Source: Segatella copri
GTDB taxonomy: Bacteria; Bacteroidota; Bacteroidia; Bacteroidales; Bacteroidaceae
Direction: 5' to 3'
Assembly: GCF_026015295.1 (NCBI RefSeq)
Contig: NZ_JAPDUW010000001.1
Coordinates: 992,001-1,056,000 of the forward strand
Length of the DNA stretch: 64,000 bases
Shown: one piece after another, positions 54,354-62,575 of the stretch
Position numbering within the stretch: the first letter of the stretch is position 1
How the letters are laid out: each line of letters starts with the position of its first letter
The notes under the pieces: model-generated
What the model saw: only the letters and a program-made list of their open reading frames with translations
What the model was told of the DNA's origin: nothing
The model's database searches: none
Position numbers and translations under genes: made by a program

Positions 54354-55535
54354 ATGCAAGTATGTAAAACCGTTAAGCTCCGTATGCGTGACAGACGCAA
54401 CGGAACAAAGTCACTTTTCCTGGACTTCTGGCCAGGATATAGAGACCCGGAGACGATGGAGTTGATACGCCGTCGCTCACTTGGCATGTACATTTATGCC
54501 GATCCTGCCAACAAGCAGCAGAAGCTCTACAACGACAAGATTCTCGCTAAGGCAGAAGCTATTCGTTGTAAGGTGTACATTGATGTTCTTGATGAGAAGT
54601 ACGATTTCTTCAACCGTGACAGATTGAAGGAGGACTTTCTCGGATATTTCAGAAATATGGTGAATCGCAACTATGTGAAGTGTGATGCAGCCTACAAGCA
54701 TTTCGAGAAGTTCAGTAAAGGTAAATGTACATTTGAGATGCTTGATGTACTTTACTGTAACAAGTACATGGAATATCTCCTTGACACCAAAGTGTCATCA
54801 AGAGGTGGACATGTTATCAAGAAGTCTATTTCCAGAAATACGGCATCAGCCTATTGGAATGTGTTCAAGCAGGTCTTGACAAAGGCATACCGTGAGCGAA
54901 GACTGACAGATGATCTTGCCAGCCTGTTGGAAAACATTTCATGTACAACGCCAGTGAAGCAAAGTCTTACATTGGAGGAAGTTAGAAGAATGTATGCCAC
55001 TGAATGTTCTATTCCGGTGGTTCGAAAGGCAGCTTTGTTCTCTTGTCTGACTGGTCTCCGTATCAGCGACATCCTGAGATTGAAATGGGAAAACATCCGT
55101 AGCTATGCTGATGGTGGATATTATCTGGATTTTATTTGCGTGAAGACAAAATGCCAGACCCAGGTTCCAATTGGCGATGATGCGTATGCTCTAATCCATC
55201 CAAAGACCAACAGAACATATATCTTCCAAGGTTTCAAACGTACTATGACGTATGGTGTGATGCAGAACTGGCTAAAAGAGTGCGGTATCGAAAAGCATAT
55301 CACCTTCCATTGCTTCCGTCATACGTATGCCTCGTTGCAGCTCGAACTTGGTACAGACATCTATACAGTTCAGCATCTGCTTAACCATAAAAATGTCAGC
55401 ACAACGCAGATCTACGCTTCTCATGCAAATCCAAAAACACGTGAGGCAGCAGGCAGAATTACGTTAACGAACGTAAAAGACGACGAGAAGCCAACAGAAA
55501 GCAAGATGTGCCCAAAAGCAAATAAGAGAAAATAA
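54354..55535 (+). CDS. tyrosine recombinase / integrase of element 2
   Basis: A 393-residue integrase, collinear with that of element 1 (LFLDFWPGYRDPETMELIRR versus LYLDFYPPVRNPETMQMSRR). Catalytic motifs: CLTGLRISDILRLKWEN, FHCFRHTYASLQ, LNHKNVSTTQIYAS. The start at 54354 gives an N-terminus aligned with the element 1 enzyme; an ATG at 54315 adds 13 residues. Its 3' end (18 bases with the stop) is duplicated at 55548-55565. Confidence 0.92.
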   Translation: MQVCKTVKLRMRDRRNGTKSLFLDFWPGYRDPETMELIRRRSLGMYIYADPANKQQKLYNDKILAKAEAIRCKVYIDVLDEKYDFFNRDRLKEDFLGYFRNMVNRNYVKCDAAYKHFEKFSKGKCTFEMLDVLYCNKYMEYLLDTKVSSRGGHVIKKSISRNTASAYWNVFKQVLTKAYRERRLTDDLASLLENISCTTPVKQSLTLEEVRRMYATECSIPVVRKAALFSCLTGLRISDILRLKWENIRSYADGGYYLDFICVKTKCQTQVPIGDDAYALIHPKTNRTYIFQGFKRTMTYGVMQNWLKECGIEKHITFHCFRHTYASLQLELGTDIYTVQHLLNHKNVSTTQIYASHANPKTREAAGRITLTNVKDDEKPTESKMCPKANKRK

Positions 55536-55565
55536 GATTATAATACGGCAAATAAGAGAAAATAA
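55518..55565. repeat. duplicated 3' end of the element 2 integrase gene
   Basis: GCAAATAAGAGAAAATAA at 55518-55535 and 55548-55565, 30-base period; the first contains the stop codon. Confidence 0.8.
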
Positions 55566-55660
55566 AATATCGCTTAAAGCATTGAAACACAGAATAATAA
55601 ATAGTGTTTAAGAGACGCATTTTGTTGATACGAAATAGTAGAAAATAGCAAGATTCTCTA

Positions 55661-55669
55661 TATCTTTGC
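55661..55669 (+). promoter_or_regulatory. -7 box of the element 2 membrane-protein gene
   Basis: TATCTTTGC, 33 bases before the ATG at 55702. No palindrome like the one at 37928 is seen here. Confidence 0.55.
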
Positions 55670-55701
55670 AGACACAAAAACTCCAAAAAGTAACAATTGC
55701 A

Positions 55702-56400
55702 ATGATTAAAAAGTTAAAAGAGAACTTCTTGATTCTCCTCATTTCGAATATGCTCACCATCGTTATGGTAGTAGTCGCTCCAAGAATACATGGAGCGATT
55801 GCTAACCTGATGGTGACAGTTTCCGACTCTGATTTCGGTTTCTCTTTGCCGATGATATTCTATTATATATCATTTGCCATCATTGTCTGTGCATTCATGT
55901 GCTTGCGTAAGCCGCAAGCGGTGAGAGACATCGTGATCAACAACAGTATTTCTTCCAACGAACCATCCATCTCGGATGTGGAGAAAGCAGAAGAAATGCG
56001 TGAACGCTATCGCAACAGGCAGTATAGTCTTGAAAGTTCAAAATATGATGCAGTCAAAGACTACACTTACTCTGTACTTTCGCCATATATGACAGATGAG
56101 TACTTGGAGATGCTGTGTCAGAACATAAAACTGTATGACATCCCTGAATCATGTATTGTTCCAGTGAAAACAAATGGAACATTGAATACTCTCGACATCA
56201 GGCATTACTCCTGGAATATTGGAGAACGCCTTGGCTGGAGCGGTCAGAAACGAGCTACCTTCATAAAGCTATGTTTTCCTACCGAACTCCAGGATGTTGA
56301 AGTGGAAAGCATGAGACGTACATTGAGACAGAAGGGCAAATGCGTAATTGAGATAGATGTACCCGATTACAATGATTATCAATTTCATCATCAGAAATAA
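55702..56400 (+). CDS. two-TM protein conserved between the two elements
   Basis: A 232-residue protein with membrane helices at about 8-28 and 50-70 and a cytoplasmic domain (YLEMLCQNIKLY; RHYSWNIGERL; QDVEVESMRRTLRQKGKCVI) homologous to the element 1 gene at 38008. The start 55702 lies after the promoter; the ATG-like start at 55666 would precede it. Confidence 0.75.
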   Translation: MIKKLKENFLILLISNMLTIVMVVVAPRIHGAIANLMVTVSDSDFGFSLPMIFYYISFAIIVCAFMCLRKPQAVRDIVINNSISSNEPSISDVEKAEEMRERYRNRQYSLESSKYDAVKDYTYSVLSPYMTDEYLEMLCQNIKLYDIPESCIVPVKTNGTLNTLDIRHYSWNIGERLGWSGQKRATFIKLCFPTELQDVEVESMRRTLRQKGKCVIEIDVPDYNDYQFHHQK

Positions 56401-56414
56401 AGAAAGTTTTCAAT

Positions 56415-56789
56415 ATGCAGAACGAAGAAAGACAAATAACATTCAATGACATACCGGAAGTATTGTCAGAGATTCTAAAAAGATTCGATCTTCTTGACCA
56501 GTCTATGGAACTGATTCGAGAAGAAGTGCGCAGGACTAAAAGACCTTCCCTATCAGATCATATTCCGATGGATGTGAAGGAGGCATGTGAGTTTCTTAAA
56601 ATCAAGAAATCCACTATGTACACTTACATACAAAACGGTGAAATCCCTGTCAATCAGAAGGGTAAGAAATACACCTTCTTTAGAGATGACCTTATCAAAT
56701 GGTTAGAATCTGGCTGCAAGATAGAGGCTCCAATCAGCACCATGGAGATTAATCAGATACTCAGCAAAAGACCAAGACGAAGAATTTGA
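56415..56789 (+). CDS. excisionase-type HTH protein
   Basis: A 124-residue protein: helical N-terminus and a MerR/Xis-type HTH (DVKEACEFLKIKKSTMYTYI, KKYTFFRDDLIKWLESG). Counterpart of the element 1 HTH gene at 38901, in the same position after the membrane-protein gene. Confidence 0.8.
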   Translation: MQNEERQITFNDIPEVLSEILKRFDLLDQSMELIREEVRRTKRPSLSDHIPMDVKEACEFLKIKKSTMYTYIQNGEIPVNQKGKKYTFFRDDLIKWLESGCKIEAPISTMEINQILSKRPRRRI

Positions 56790-56817
56790 CAGGACAGATA
56801 AATGCCTATAATTCAGA

Positions 56818-56855
56818 AGCCTACATTGGATATTCCCTAATGTAGGCTTTTCTTT
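56818..56855 (+). terminator. hairpin terminator
   Basis: AGCCTACATT (56818-56827) pairs with AATGTAGGCT (56839-56848), followed by TTTCTTTT. Confidence 0.85.
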
Positions 56856-56927
56856 TGATAACAGTCTAAATAATCATACTGATGTTATTTTTTATACTGA
56901 ATGCAGATAGACTGCACAATTTTAGTG

Positions 56928-56936
56928 TATCTTTGC
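56928..56936 (+). promoter_or_regulatory. -7 box upstream of 57043
   Basis: TATCTTTGC; the leader of about 100 bases contains a stem CGCCTGCTT/AAGTAGGCG (56989-57010). Confidence 0.55.
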
Positions 56937-57042
56937 ACTGAAATGATGACTTACATAGCAAATATCAGTCAAGTTAAATACACATTTCCGCCTGCTTCAT
57001 TAAGTAGGCGTATTTCAAATTTATTCATTAACAAAAAGTAAT

Positions 57043-57805
57043 ATGAGTCAGAAGAACAATTCCTCTGTGCTCTCTCTTTTTGTGTTTACAATGCTCAGAT
57101 CATTGTCCAAAACAAGAGATTGAGCTTTCCAAAGATGAGCTTTGGACACTCTATCGTGCTGCTTACGAGCAGTACAAGTCGGAAATCCTTAACGATGGCA
57201 AGTTGTATGACAGATATGTCAACGACTTTGTTAGCTATCACCTCCCGGTCTTCTCTTCCGAGGAGCAGATCGTCCGCAACCATTTCAAGCATGTATTCAG
57301 CTTGTATGAGTTGCTTACAACCAGAAAAGACCTTGTCACTAAGTACTTCACCAAGTCCTCATTTGAGAAAGGAGACTTTGAGACAATGGTTTATGAGTTC
57401 AACCACATTGAAGTTGTGGTTGAAAGCCCTCGTATTCTTGCTTCATTCACTCCAGAACAGATTCGACTCATTACGAAATTCGCCAATGAGTCGAATTTCT
57501 TTGTAGATGGTATCGATGAAGAAACGATGGACGGATTCTTCAAATGTGCGTTGGAAGAATCTCTGGTTGTAGTCAACATGCGACAGGTACTTCAATTGCT
57601 GTATGCTTTGTCTATCGAGAAGATGATTCCCCACAACTGGGTATCACTTATTGCGGACAATCAGCTGCTCATCCCTAAGAGTACGGGAAAGGCATCCAAG
57701 CGAGGTGCTATCAGCAGCCGACTTAGTGAACTGAAGGCTTCATCTGCAAAGTTCCCAAGTGGGGAGTTTCTGGATTTTGCAAAACAACTGAAAGAAATGC
57801 GATGA
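57043..57805 (+). CDS. element protein of unknown function, start frame interrupted
   Basis: From about 57080 a 241-residue frame reads KQEIELSKDELWTLYRAAYE, HFKHVFSLYELLTTRKDLVT and ends QLKEMR; it is helical and soluble and unknown to me. It has no ATG near its start. An ATG at 57043 in good context opens MSQKNNSSVLSL in a frame that stops at 57119; removing one T from the run at 57077-57081 joins it to the long frame. So the gene probably starts at 57043 and carries a frameshift, or starts at a non-ATG codon near 57080. Confidence 0.6.
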
Positions 57806-57840
57806 AGTAAAGTAAGTTAAACAACTGAAAAGAAAAATCT

Positions 57841-57948
57841 CCTTACTTCCCCCCTGACACTTCCGAGTGTCAGGAGTAAGGTCGGTTGTATTAGATTTTA
57901 TTGGGGTAATTTTGCCCCCGAATCGATTCAGTTTCGGGGGTAGCCCCC
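57841..57948. promoter_or_regulatory. GC-rich alternative hairpins
   Basis: CCTTACT...AGTAAGG (57841-57881) encloses CTGACACT-TCCG-AGTGTCAG. Then GGGG (57903-57906), CCCCCGAA (57915-57922), TTCGGGGG (57933-57940) and GCCCCC (57943-57948) can pair in mutually exclusive ways. An attenuator or a transfer/replication site upstream of the HTH gene at 57978. Confidence 0.6.
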
Positions 57949-57977
57949 TTATTGTCTAACATAAAAGTAATTAGAAA

Positions 57978-58316
57978 ATGGAAAATAGTAAAATTGACAT
58001 GAACATACTTGCCAAGAGAGTAGAACTTTTGGAAATGAGAGTAAAGGAACTTACTTCGGTAGAACCTGAGGCACTTAACGAGCGACTTTCAAAGATTGAG
58101 GAAAGATATTTCTCAAACAAAGAGATGCTCACCACCACTGAGGTTGCGGAATATCTTGGCGTTTCTCAGTCTCAGATATACAAGCTCACCATGAACATGG
58201 AGATTCCTCACTACAAGCCACAGGGCAAAACCATCTATTTCGACAAGAAGGAGCTTTTGAAATGGATGCGCAACAACCATATCACCCCGGCACGAAAGGA
58301 CAGTGCCAATAAATAG
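57978..58316 (+). CDS. second excisionase-type HTH protein of element 2
   Basis: A 112-residue protein: coiled N-terminal helix (ILAKRVELLEMRVKELTSVE) and an Xis/AlpA-like HTH (TTTEVAEYLGVSQSQIYKLT; GKTIYFDKKELLKWMRNN). It precedes the replication genes by 10 bases and may activate them. Confidence 0.8.
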   Translation: MENSKIDMNILAKRVELLEMRVKELTSVEPEALNERLSKIEERYFSNKEMLTTTEVAEYLGVSQSQIYKLTMNMEIPHYKPQGKTIYFDKKELLKWMRNNHITPARKDSANK

Positions 58317-58325
58317 AGAAGCGTT

Positions 58326-58469
58326 ATGAAAGACAGAAAGAAAAACAAGACCAGAGTTTATTCTGATGTCCAACTGACGGCTCTCTTGGAAAAGTCTGAG
58401 ATAGTGATTGACCCCTCAAAGTGTAGAAATCAAATTGAAAGAAGCAATGGCAAGAGGAAGAAACAGTAA
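58326..58469 (+). CDS. small basic protein, overlapping the ATPase gene
   Basis: 47 residues (MKDRKKNKTRVYSDVQLTAL; ends SNGKRKKQ), very basic, starting 9 bases after the HTH stop and overlapping the next gene by 23 bases, the arrangement of coupled genes. No family recognised. Confidence 0.5.
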   Translation: MKDRKKNKTRVYSDVQLTALLEKSEIVIDPSKCRNQIERSNGKRKKQ

Positions 58470-59565
58470 AAGTGAGAAAGAAGAGTCTGCAGCAAGTTCT
58501 CTTGAAGTAGGCATGCTGTGCAAGAGCGCTTTCAACGACAGTGAACTGGAAAGCTATCTCAGACAAGGAGAGATAAAAGCTTCAGAAAAACCGCCCGTAC
58601 CACCCCAGGTGTTATGGGTCGGTGACTGTACCATTGCCACTTTCGGAAATTTCAGCGCATCAACTGGTAAGGCAAAGAGTAAAAAGACGTTCAACATCAC
58701 GGCGATGGTAGCAGCAGCTTTAACCAATTCCACTGTACTCAACTACCGGGCAAGTTTTCCTGAAGGAAAGAGACAGATCCTCTATTTCGATACGGAGCAG
58801 AGTCGCTATCATTGCCACAATGTTGTTGAACGAATCTACCGACTGGCAGGACTCAGCCTTAACAAGGAAGACAAGCGCATCAAATTCTATGGACTAAGGG
58901 AGTTCACTCCTACTCTACGCATAGCCCTCATAGATTATGCGCTAAGAACATTTGATGGTGTGGGACTTGTCATTATCGATGGTTTGCGAGATCTCATGTA
59001 CGACATCAACAATGCCAAGGAGTCAACAGACGTAATGACGATGCTGATGGCATGGACGAGCAAGTATGATCTGCATATCCATTGCGTGCTCCACCTTAAC
59101 AAGAATGACAACAACACTCGTGGCCATATTGGTACTGAGTTGGAGAATAAGGCAGAAACGGTGCTGATTATCAGCAAGAACAAGCAGGATGCCAATATCA
59201 GTGAGGTAAGACCCATGCACATGCGAGACAAAGAGTTTTCGAGCTGGGCATTCCACATTGACGATAACTCTCTGCCTGTCCTTGATGTCGGTTATCACGT
59301 CACTGTTGTCAAGCCCAAAGACAAGCCGCTCACCTCTCTGCCTGACGATGTTCATACGATGGTACTTCAAAAGATTTTCTCCAAGAGTACCCCACAGAGA
59401 TACGTCGATTTGGTAAAGGCTCTGGGTGAAGCTTATGCCGAAGAAGGTTACAAACGTGGTGATAATGCCGTGAAGGAGATGCTAAAGATTTTCAATGAAC
59501 GAAAGTTGATAACAAAAGAGAAAGACGGCTACCATTATCACCCTACTCTGTTTCCGTCCAAGTAA
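58447..59565 (+). CDS. RepA-like AAA/RecA-fold ATPase (replication helicase)
   Basis: A 372-residue ATPase. The P-loop is the TGKAKSKKTF variant near residue 75, Walker B LVIIDGLRDLMYD, and ILYFDTEQSRYHC and LHLNKNDNNTRGHIGTELEN are typical of element-encoded RepA-like hexameric helicases. The start at 58447 is the ATG overlapping the small gene; 58408 is a TTG alternative. Confidence 0.82.
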   Translation: MARGRNSKSEKEESAASSLEVGMLCKSAFNDSELESYLRQGEIKASEKPPVPPQVLWVGDCTIATFGNFSASTGKAKSKKTFNITAMVAAALTNSTVLNYRASFPEGKRQILYFDTEQSRYHCHNVVERIYRLAGLSLNKEDKRIKFYGLREFTPTLRIALIDYALRTFDGVGLVIIDGLRDLMYDINNAKESTDVMTMLMAWTSKYDLHIHCVLHLNKNDNNTRGHIGTELENKAETVLIISKNKQDANISEVRPMHMRDKEFSSWAFHIDDNSLPVLDVGYHVTVVKPKDKPLTSLPDDVHTMVLQKIFSKSTPQRYVDLVKALGEAYAEEGYKRGDNAVKEMLKIFNERKLITKEKDGYHYHPTLFPSK

Positions 59566-59635
59566 GTTTATAAGTTTAAGTTTAACCGGGTATATATATA
59601 TTAAACTAATATGTGCCCATAAAATATGTAACAAC

Positions 59636-60586
59636 ATGACTATAGAAGAAATCAAATCAGTCAGCATTGTGCAGTTCCTTGAATCACAGGGCTATCATCA
59701 TGTCTATATATTAAAGGAGAACTATTGGTATCTGTCTCCTTTTAGGACTGAGGCATCGCCTTCATTCAATGTCAGTCCCAAGAAGAATCTATGGAATGAC
59801 TTTGGAGCTGGCGAAGGTGGCAATCTCATCAATCTGGTTCAGAAAATGAATCCTTCCTGGAACAATCATGAAGTTCTGACCTATCTGGAACAGAAGATAA
59901 AAGAACACCATCTACAATATTCAGAGGATTATGAAGCCCAAAGAAAGGAAAATGAGAGAAAGGAAGCCTGGAAACAAGACCAAGCTGACCAGCGAGAGAA
60001 GGCAAAAGAAGCCAACACCATCATTGAGCGTATTGTTGGGCTCAGTCATCCTTATCTCAGAGACTACATTTTGCAGAGACGAATAGACTATGACATAGCC
60101 AAGGAGTATTGCAAGGAAGTACATTATCGTATCTATGACAAGAGTTACTATGCCATAGCCTTTGAGAATATCGAGGGTGGAATGGAAGCAAGGAACAAAT
60201 ACAGCAAACGAAGCATTGGCAAAAAGTCGATTTCAATCATCAGACCAAACAACGAGCTACACAAAGAATGTTGTATCTTTGAAGGTTTCTTTGATATGCT
60301 GACATATGCCAGTATCAAGAAATGGATAACAGACAATGAGATTTGTCTGCCACATGAATGCGACTATCTCGTTCTCAACTCTGTCAGTAACATCAAGGTT
60401 CTGCTGCCATACCTGCAGGAATACACTCTGATACATTGTTATCTGGACAACGATGATGCAGGTGCAAAGACTGTAGAGAAGATAAAAGCTGCTTATCAGG
60501 ATAAGGTAGTAGATGAATCCCATCGATATGTCAATTACAAAGATGTTAATGATGTAATCAATGGTATCATCAAACCACCCAAATAA
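59636..60586 (+). CDS. DNA primase with CHC2-like and Toprim domains
   Basis: A 316-residue primase. The N-terminus is CHC2-like (NYWYLSPFRTEASPSFNVSP; NDFGAGEGGNLINLVQ) but lacks the zinc cysteines. The Toprim core has CCIFEGFFDMLTYA (Glu) and LIHCYLDNDDAGAKT (DxD). It follows the ATPase and differs in type from the DUF6371 protein of element 1. Confidence 0.88.
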   Translation: MTIEEIKSVSIVQFLESQGYHHVYILKENYWYLSPFRTEASPSFNVSPKKNLWNDFGAGEGGNLINLVQKMNPSWNNHEVLTYLEQKIKEHHLQYSEDYEAQRKENERKEAWKQDQADQREKAKEANTIIERIVGLSHPYLRDYILQRRIDYDIAKEYCKEVHYRIYDKSYYAIAFENIEGGMEARNKYSKRSIGKKSISIIRPNNELHKECCIFEGFFDMLTYASIKKWITDNEICLPHECDYLVLNSVSNIKVLLPYLQEYTLIHCYLDNDDAGAKTVEKIKAAYQDKVVDESHRYVNYKDVNDVINGIIKPPK

Positions 60587-60615
60587 TGTCCCAAATGCCA
60601 TATCACTGACCAATC

Positions 60616-60648
60616 AGGAGGTTCTCTTTCGAGAGGGTCTCCTTTTTT
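60616..60648 (+). terminator. terminator after the primase gene
   Basis: GGAG (60617-60620) pairs with CTCC, enclosing CTCT-TTC-GAGAG, followed by TTTTTT. Confidence 0.75.
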
Positions 60649-60867
60649 GTTTTATATGCCCTCTTGTTATTTTATAGTATGATTATTAAAATATTATCAT
60701 ACTTCTTTTATAATCTGTGTTAAGACTGAAACGGTTTTAGCTCTGTTTTTTCATTTATCGCACAAATATATGTTCCTTTGCACTGTTTTTGGGAAATACG
60801 CCGACTCGTCGGATGTAAGTTCCGAGTATGATAACAATAAAAATAACAAATAAAATTCAGATTAAAA
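60649..60867. other. leader region of the conjugation operon
   Basis: 219 AT-rich bases before the first tra-like gene. A weak -7-like TTCCTTTGC lies at about 60773-60781. No ORF. Confidence 0.4.
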
Positions 60868-61344
60868 ATGTCAGGATTCGTAATTTTTGCGCTCGTCCTC
60901 ACTTTTGTGTATGTAGTGTACTTTGCAGTAATGATCACATTAGACCTACATGGAAAGAAGGATGAAAAGAAAACAGAAGAAGAGGCCTATGATGTAGGTG
61001 ATTTGACCAATGAGGAACAGCCAGTTGCAATCGAAGAACGCAACGAGGGTCCTGACGAGGGTGACATGACCTTCACGGAGCAAATCACGGATGATGGACT
61101 CAGAGTTGTCAACCCGACAGGAAACGTACCCTATCCGCAACCTCCTTCTGGTGAAGAGCAATCGCAGCAGCCACAGTCACATACCGTGACCAGCGAAGAA
61201 CTCAACGAGAAGAACGATGAGATTTTGGAGCACATAGATCCAGTGCCACAATGCAGTTACCTCTCAGATGAGTTTATGCAGAATCTCAACAATAAGCACA
61301 ACACCCGAAAAATAGAAAAGAAGAATGCCAGAGATAAGCTGTAA
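60868..61344 (+). CDS. single-TM conjugation-operon protein
   Basis: A 158-residue protein with one N-terminal helix (VIFALVLTFVYVVYFAVMI) and an acidic Gln/Pro-rich cytoplasmic tail. It overlaps the following DUF4134 gene by 20 bases. The family is not one I can name; by position it corresponds to a TraD-region protein of Bacteroides elements. Confidence 0.65.
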   Translation: MSGFVIFALVLTFVYVVYFAVMITLDLHGKKDEKKTEEEAYDVGDLTNEEQPVAIEERNEGPDEGDMTFTEQITDDGLRVVNPTGNVPYPQPPSGEEQSQQPQSHTVTSEELNEKNDEILEHIDPVPQCSYLSDEFMQNLNNKHNTRKIEKKNARDKL

Positions 61345-61678
61345 ACACAATCTTTTGTTTGCCATAATGTTAATAGGTGTCATGCTCTTCCAGCCAATGT
61401 TGGCATCTGCCAAATGCGGTGGTGTCGATTATAGCTGGGGAGCAGACGCACTGAGCAATGCTCATGACTTTACGGTAACAATGATGCTCTATGTAGTCTA
61501 TCTGGTGTATGCCATAGCTGCCATCGTAGCCATCATAGGAGCTTTGCAAATCTATATAAAGATGAATACGGGCGAAGGTGACGTAACCAAATCCATCATG
61601 ATGCTGATTGGTGCCTGCCTTTTCATGATAGGTGCAACTATCCTGTTCCCTGCATTCTTCGGTTATAATATAGTATAA
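61325..61678 (+). CDS. DUF4134 (TraE-like) conjugation protein 1
   Basis: A 117-residue protein with signal peptide (about 10-28) and two membrane helices (MMLYVVYLVYAIAAIVAIIG; MMLIGACLFMIGATILFPAF), the VirB2-like pattern. KMNTGEGDVTKSIMMLIGAC matches DUF4134. First of two adjacent paralogues. Confidence 0.82.
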   Translation: MPEISCKHNLLFAIMLIGVMLFQPMLASAKCGGVDYSWGADALSNAHDFTVTMMLYVVYLVYAIAAIVAIIGALQIYIKMNTGEGDVTKSIMMLIGACLFMIGATILFPAFFGYNIV

Positions 61679-61765
61679 GGTAAAAAAGATAGGATAACAA
61701 AACATCTCAACCTGCAGGAGAGATAAATGAGTGTAAATTTTTTAAGTAACATCAAAAGAAATCAA

Positions 61766-62122
61766 ATGAAGAAAATCAAGAATTTCGCAAAGAATCTTTT
61801 CAGTGCCAAGCGTATGAAGACGCTCGCCATGCTCCTTTTCTGTGGAACATTGGCGACCTATGCCCAGAACGCAGCTGGTGATTACACAGCCGGAACAGAT
61901 GCCCTCGCAACTGTGACGGAGGAGATTGCCAAGTATGTACCTTTTGTGGTTAAGCTCTGCTACGCCATTGCCGGTGTAGTTGCCGTTGTGGGTGCTATCA
62001 GCGTTTACATCGCTATGAACAATGAGGAGCAGGATGTCAAGAAGAAGATCATGATGGTTGTTGGCGCATGTATCTTCCTCGTTGCTGCAGCCCAGGCTCT
62101 GCCTTTGTTCTTCGGCCTCTAA
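61766..62122 (+). CDS. DUF4134 (TraE-like) conjugation protein 2
   Basis: A 118-residue paralogue: signal (TLAMLLFCGTLATYAQ) and two helices (LCYAIAGVVAVVGAISVYIA; IMMVVGACIFLVAAAQALPL) with AMNNEEQDVKKKIMMVVGAC. Start 61766 is chosen for the signal; 61727 adds 13 residues. Confidence 0.85.
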   Translation: MKKIKNFAKNLFSAKRMKTLAMLLFCGTLATYAQNAAGDYTAGTDALATVTEEIAKYVPFVVKLCYAIAGVVAVVGAISVYIAMNNEEQDVKKKIMMVVGACIFLVAAAQALPLFFGL

Positions 62123-62151
62123 TCTATCGTTCAAGCATTAAAGAATACATC

Positions 62152-62454
62152 ATGTCAGGAGAAGTAAAAGAAAATCAGTACGTAAGCTATCCCATGTTCA
62201 AGGGTCTCCAGAAGCCCCTTGAATTTATGGGATTCCAGGGACGCTACATCACCTGGGCAGCCTGTGCCATTGGTGGAGCCATCCTCGGCTTCATCATAGC
62301 ATATTGCATCCTCGGCTTTGTGGTTGGTCTTGTGGTTCTCGCTGTTTCCATCTGTTCGGGAGCTGCTCTCATCTTCTTCAAACAGAAGAAAGGGTTGCAT
62401 ACCAAGAAGGAAGAGCATGGTGTGTTCATCTATGCTTGTTCGCATAGAATGTAA
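62152..62454 (+). CDS. DUF4133 (TraF-like) conjugation protein
   Basis: A 100-residue protein with YPMFKGLQKPLEFMGFQGRY and two helices (about 36-75), as in DUF4133, the VirB3-like partner. The start 62152 is favoured because the upstream frame overlaps the DUF4134 gene. Confidence 0.87.
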   Translation: MSGEVKENQYVSYPMFKGLQKPLEFMGFQGRYITWAACAIGGAILGFIIAYCILGFVVGLVVLAVSICSGAALIFFKQKKGLHTKKEEHGVFIYACSHRM

Positions 62455-62517
62455 TCAAACAAAATTCAAACGTAAACAAATGAGCAAGTGTGTTGAAATC
62501 TGAATAGTGTAAATCGG

Positions 62518-62552
62518 TAGGCTCACCCTCTCGCAAGGATGAGCCTATCTTC
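62518..62552 (+). terminator. hairpin before traG
   Basis: TAGGCTCA (62518-62525) pairs with TGAGCCTA (62540-62547). The T-tract is weak, so it may reduce rather than end transcription. Confidence 0.5.
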
Positions 62553-62575
62553 ATTTGATAAAAGAGCAAATAACA

